A stretch of DNA of 53,226 nt from positions 2,573,754 to 2,626,979 of the forward strand of contig BFEA01000162.1 in the NCBI GenBank assembly GCA_003427395.1, written 5' to 3'. Made by a program: the position numbers and the translations under genes. Numbering within the stretch: position 1 is the stretch's first letter; the number at the start of each line of letters is the position of its first letter. Source of the stretch: Chara braunii. Its lineage: Eukaryota; Streptophyta; Charophyceae; Charales; Characeae. Positions 51,202-53,226 of this stretch are shown one piece after another. Below the pieces are notes generated by a model that searched no databases, had not been told where the DNA came from, and saw only the letters and a program-made list of their open reading frames with translations.

Positions 51202-51513
51202 CTGAGACAAGCAAGGGCTTCCACCCACAATATCCACTTGCAAAGAGCTGTCAGCAACAGACCCCTTCTTCGGGGGCTCCTCCCCAAAATCACTTGAGTG
51301 ATCACTCTGCTTCTGACTGCGGCTGTACTCACTACACCTCAAGCGACCATTCTTATCATCACTCTCTTCATCCTCATTGTCGTTGTCACCATGTTCATCA
51401 TTAGTAATATCATCTTCATAATGTTGTTCTCGGTTGCCCTTGACTTCTCGCTTCTTCCCCGCCCACCTTTCTCCCGATGGCAGCAGTGTCAATTTCGAAT
51501 CCCTAGAGACTAT
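51202..51513 (-). CDS. Candidate host-gene exon, acidic Ser-rich protein
   Basis: On the minus strand TTGCAACTGTGCTGCAG precedes an exactly 104-codon open block that ends CTCAG/GTAAAGG, so a phase-0 exon with good acceptor and donor. It encodes LTLLPSGERWAGKKREVKG, an acidic run (EDDITNDEHGDNDNEDEESD), then SDHSSDFGEEPPKKGS and LQVDIVGGSPCLSQ. The composition resembles disordered regions of nuclear or signalling proteins. No domain is recognised. The neighbouring minus pieces at 51,685-51,953 do not join to it in frame without a stop, so the gene, if any, may be decayed. Confidence 0.4.
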
Positions 51514-51684
51514 CTGCAGCACAGTTGCAAATCAACATGGGGTGAGGAATGTGTCAGAGCTCAGAGGCGCAAGATCGAGTCCAGTAAATGGTAATTCAGT
51601 ACGTTTCTTTTTTGAATTTGAAAGAAATAAAGAATTTCAAACTTCTCCACTCTCCAATGGCTACAACTGTTAATTGCAGTTGCT

Positions 51685-51953
51685 TCATTCAAGCAATTTC
51701 AGAAAGCACTTCTCCGGCATACTTGTCATCCCACTAGGCACTCGATCATGGATGATAAAGTTCTTCTCCCACACGGTTGGGGCGTTGGTGGTTAACTGAA
51801 CCATGCACTGTGTTTTCACCGTAAGTGACCATGTTGGAGTCCATTTTGCACACAAGTTTCCTTTTTTTTTTTTGAAATTTAATTGGTACCCCATTCCTAC
51901 CTCAACGTTCTTCTTCCTTAGCGTAACCCCTGCATCTCCATCTACGGGGGGCA
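51685..51953 (-). pseudogene. Possible minus-strand exons of unknown gene
   Basis: PPVDGDAGVTLRKKNVE (51,953-51,901) ends GTTGAG/GTAGGA. After 94 bp with an A run comes AACACAG and then CMVQLTTNAPTVWEKNFIIH and DRVPSGMTSMPEKC to TGA 51,685-51,687. The two pieces share phase 0. The protein is unidentified; a faint resemblance to the last part of a plant VASt (GRAM-associated) domain is too weak to name it. Confidence 0.25.
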
Positions 51954-52274
51954 CTGTTGACCCTTACCTCGGGTATACTGGACACCTGCAAGGGTTTCCT
52001 TGCTAGCTGTATATGAAGTGGTTTTAGTGTTGTTGCCTGATGAGTGCTCATGTGGTATATCTGTGAAAGGTGGTCAACTCTCTAGCTCCACAAAATGGTG
52101 CTGAAGCCTAAGGGTGATGATCCACAAAAGGGGTGTTTTATAAAGGGTTTTTAAGCTTCTGGCCTCTGAGGACTTTTCTTTTCGCTTTTTCCCCACAATT
52201 GCCAGTGTTCTCGTTTTGTGAAGCATGTGACATGGGACACGCTGCCTACAGTTTCATTGCATGCATGGGGGTGG

Positions 52275-52764
52275 TGTTACGGACTCAGCCAGGGCTCAAT
52301 CCCTGGTCCGTGGGTTACCACCCGCCAGGCTGCTATTTCATTTTTGGGTCTCTGTTCTCAGGCCCCTGACTGTTGGCACCCTCTGCAGTTGGCACCCGTT
52401 CTCAAATTCCTCTTTTGACACTTTCAGATTTCGATACTTGGCGCCATCCGGCATTCTGGCGCCCAGACTCAGACCTTCGATTTTCAGTTCAGCCCTAAGG
52501 CAATTTGCACTTCTGCCCTCGGTACTTAAGCCCGGACTCAAGCCCAGTACGGGCAACCAGTTTTCAGCCTCATTGCTTGTGTTCAGTGTGACTATGCTTC
52601 GACATTGTGTTCAGGAATCCAAGACTGTGACTTTGCGACTTTGCCACTTTGTGTCTGCGTCCATCAAGTCGTGTCGAATCTGCGTCGAGTTGAGTGAACA
52701 TGTGTGTGTGCTCTCACTCTCCCTTACTCTCCCAGCCTCGCTGCCCTGTCTCCGCCTTGTTACA
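52275..52764 (+). mobile_element. 5' LTR of a further LTR element (family H)
   Basis: TGTTACGGACTCAGCC start and CCTTGTTACA end, about 490 bp, with a PBS-like sequence one base after the end. The start is inferred from TG and the length; no second LTR is inside the window. Confidence 0.55.
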
Positions 52765-52765
52765 C

Positions 52766-52777
52766 TGGTATCGGAGC
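52766..52777 (+). other. Primer-binding site of family H (one mismatch)
   Basis: TGGTATCGGAGC differs at one base from TGGTATCAGAGC. It fixes the LTR end and plus orientation. Confidence 0.65.
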
Positions 52778-53226
52778 GGTCTTGCGACCCTCCCCTGCGG
52801 CCCGGCATCAAGGCCAGGTCCATCAAACCTCGCTGATCTGCACTCGTCAACCAGGAGCATCCACTTCGCCGAAGTCGTCGCCGTGATCCGCCGTGTTCAT
52901 CGACTCGTCGTCGTGCTCATCGACCCCAGCGCGCCACTCCGGCTCCTCGTCGCAGTTCCGGTCTGAACCTTAGCCGGCGTCACGACCAGGTGCGTGCGAT
53001 TTTTTTATTTTTTCTTTTACTTCTTCAATCTTCCTACCCGATTCTTCTTCCTTCCCTGATTCTCTTCTTCCCCCCCGGTCGTGTCTTGCCCCCCGATTCT
53101 CTTCTTCCCAGTAGCGCGCTACCTCCCCCCCCGGCGCCGCGTCGTCCTCCTTCCCCCTCGCTTCCCGCGCTAACACCTCCGCTCATGATCTCGTCCTCCT
53201 CCTCCGATGCCAACTCCGCTCCCGCC
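52778..53226 (+). other. Leader of family H element, possible gag start
   Basis: C/T-rich leader. An ATG at 53,185 opens a frame (MISSSSSDANSAPA) that is still open at the window end and may be the start of gag. No capsid motif is yet reached. Confidence 0.35.

Noticed and set aside
51298-51594. Very hydrophobic plus-strand frame
   Set aside because: It is antisense to the acidic exon-like block: GAT/GAA codons on one strand read as ATC/TTC on the other. The minus-strand exon has splice borders and the plus frame has none.
1-53226. CRISPR array, bacterial operon or rRNA genes
   Set aside because: No regularly spaced direct repeats with unique spacers, no rRNA sequence and no prokaryotic gene organisation were seen; the content is eukaryotic retroelements.

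Overview
The window looks like a heterochromatin-like, repeat-dominated stretch of a large plant-lineage nuclear genome, possibly a streptophyte alga or early land plant. The reasons are: Ty3/gypsy elements with chromodomain-like pol C-termini, primer-binding sites matching the 3' end of plant initiator-Met tRNA (TGGTATCAGAGC), tRNA-derived SINE-like units, long microsatellites, GT-AG-like junctions, and N runs typical of a draft assembly. The species is inferred, not shown. No intact host gene is visible, and every retroelement protein carries stops, frameshifts or deletions.

Layout. 1-3.3 kb: a decayed family A gypsy pol joined directly to a decayed family B gag-protease. 3.3-10.7 kb: non-coding, with a SINE-like unit, a strong foldback hairpin, dispersed LTR-like repeat C and tandem repeats. 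10,679-20,259: a structurally complete family B element (5' LTR, PBS, leader, gag, pol, PPT, 3' LTR) bounded by a CAAC repeat; its gag and pol are separated by what looks like a classical -1 frameshift signal. 20.9-26.6 kb: family E gypsy, split by a minus-strand poly(A) retroposon with a 17-bp target duplication. 26.6-31 kb: non-coding DNA, a decayed minus-strand reading frame, two SINE-like units, and a solo family D LTR with a perfect 5-bp target duplication. 31.0-33.8 kb (minus): the C-terminal half of a family F element. 33.8-39.5 kb (plus): a family J pol carrying D LTRs, then a second LTR in tandem. 39.5-46.0 kb (plus): the N-terminal half of family F. 46.0-46.9 kb (minus): the N-terminal part of a gag. 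46.9-48.0 kb: a long CTT/CTC polypyrimidine tract. 48.0-53.2 kb: a tRNA-like unit, a D/C hybrid repeat, possible minus-strand exons, and the 5' LTR, PBS and leader of a further element (H) that runs off the window.

The observations I rate highest are: (1) a GGGAAAC slippery heptamer in register at the end of family B gag, followed by a possible H-type pseudoknot whose two stems also recur in the diverged copy at 2.6 kb; (2) complementary half-elements at 33,838 and 45,985 that are best explained by a ~12-kb inversion which cut both a family F element and a gag gene; (3) a reading frame with a membrane-helix pattern inside the family D LTRs; and (4) a 30-bp foldback hairpin with a second, diverged copy.
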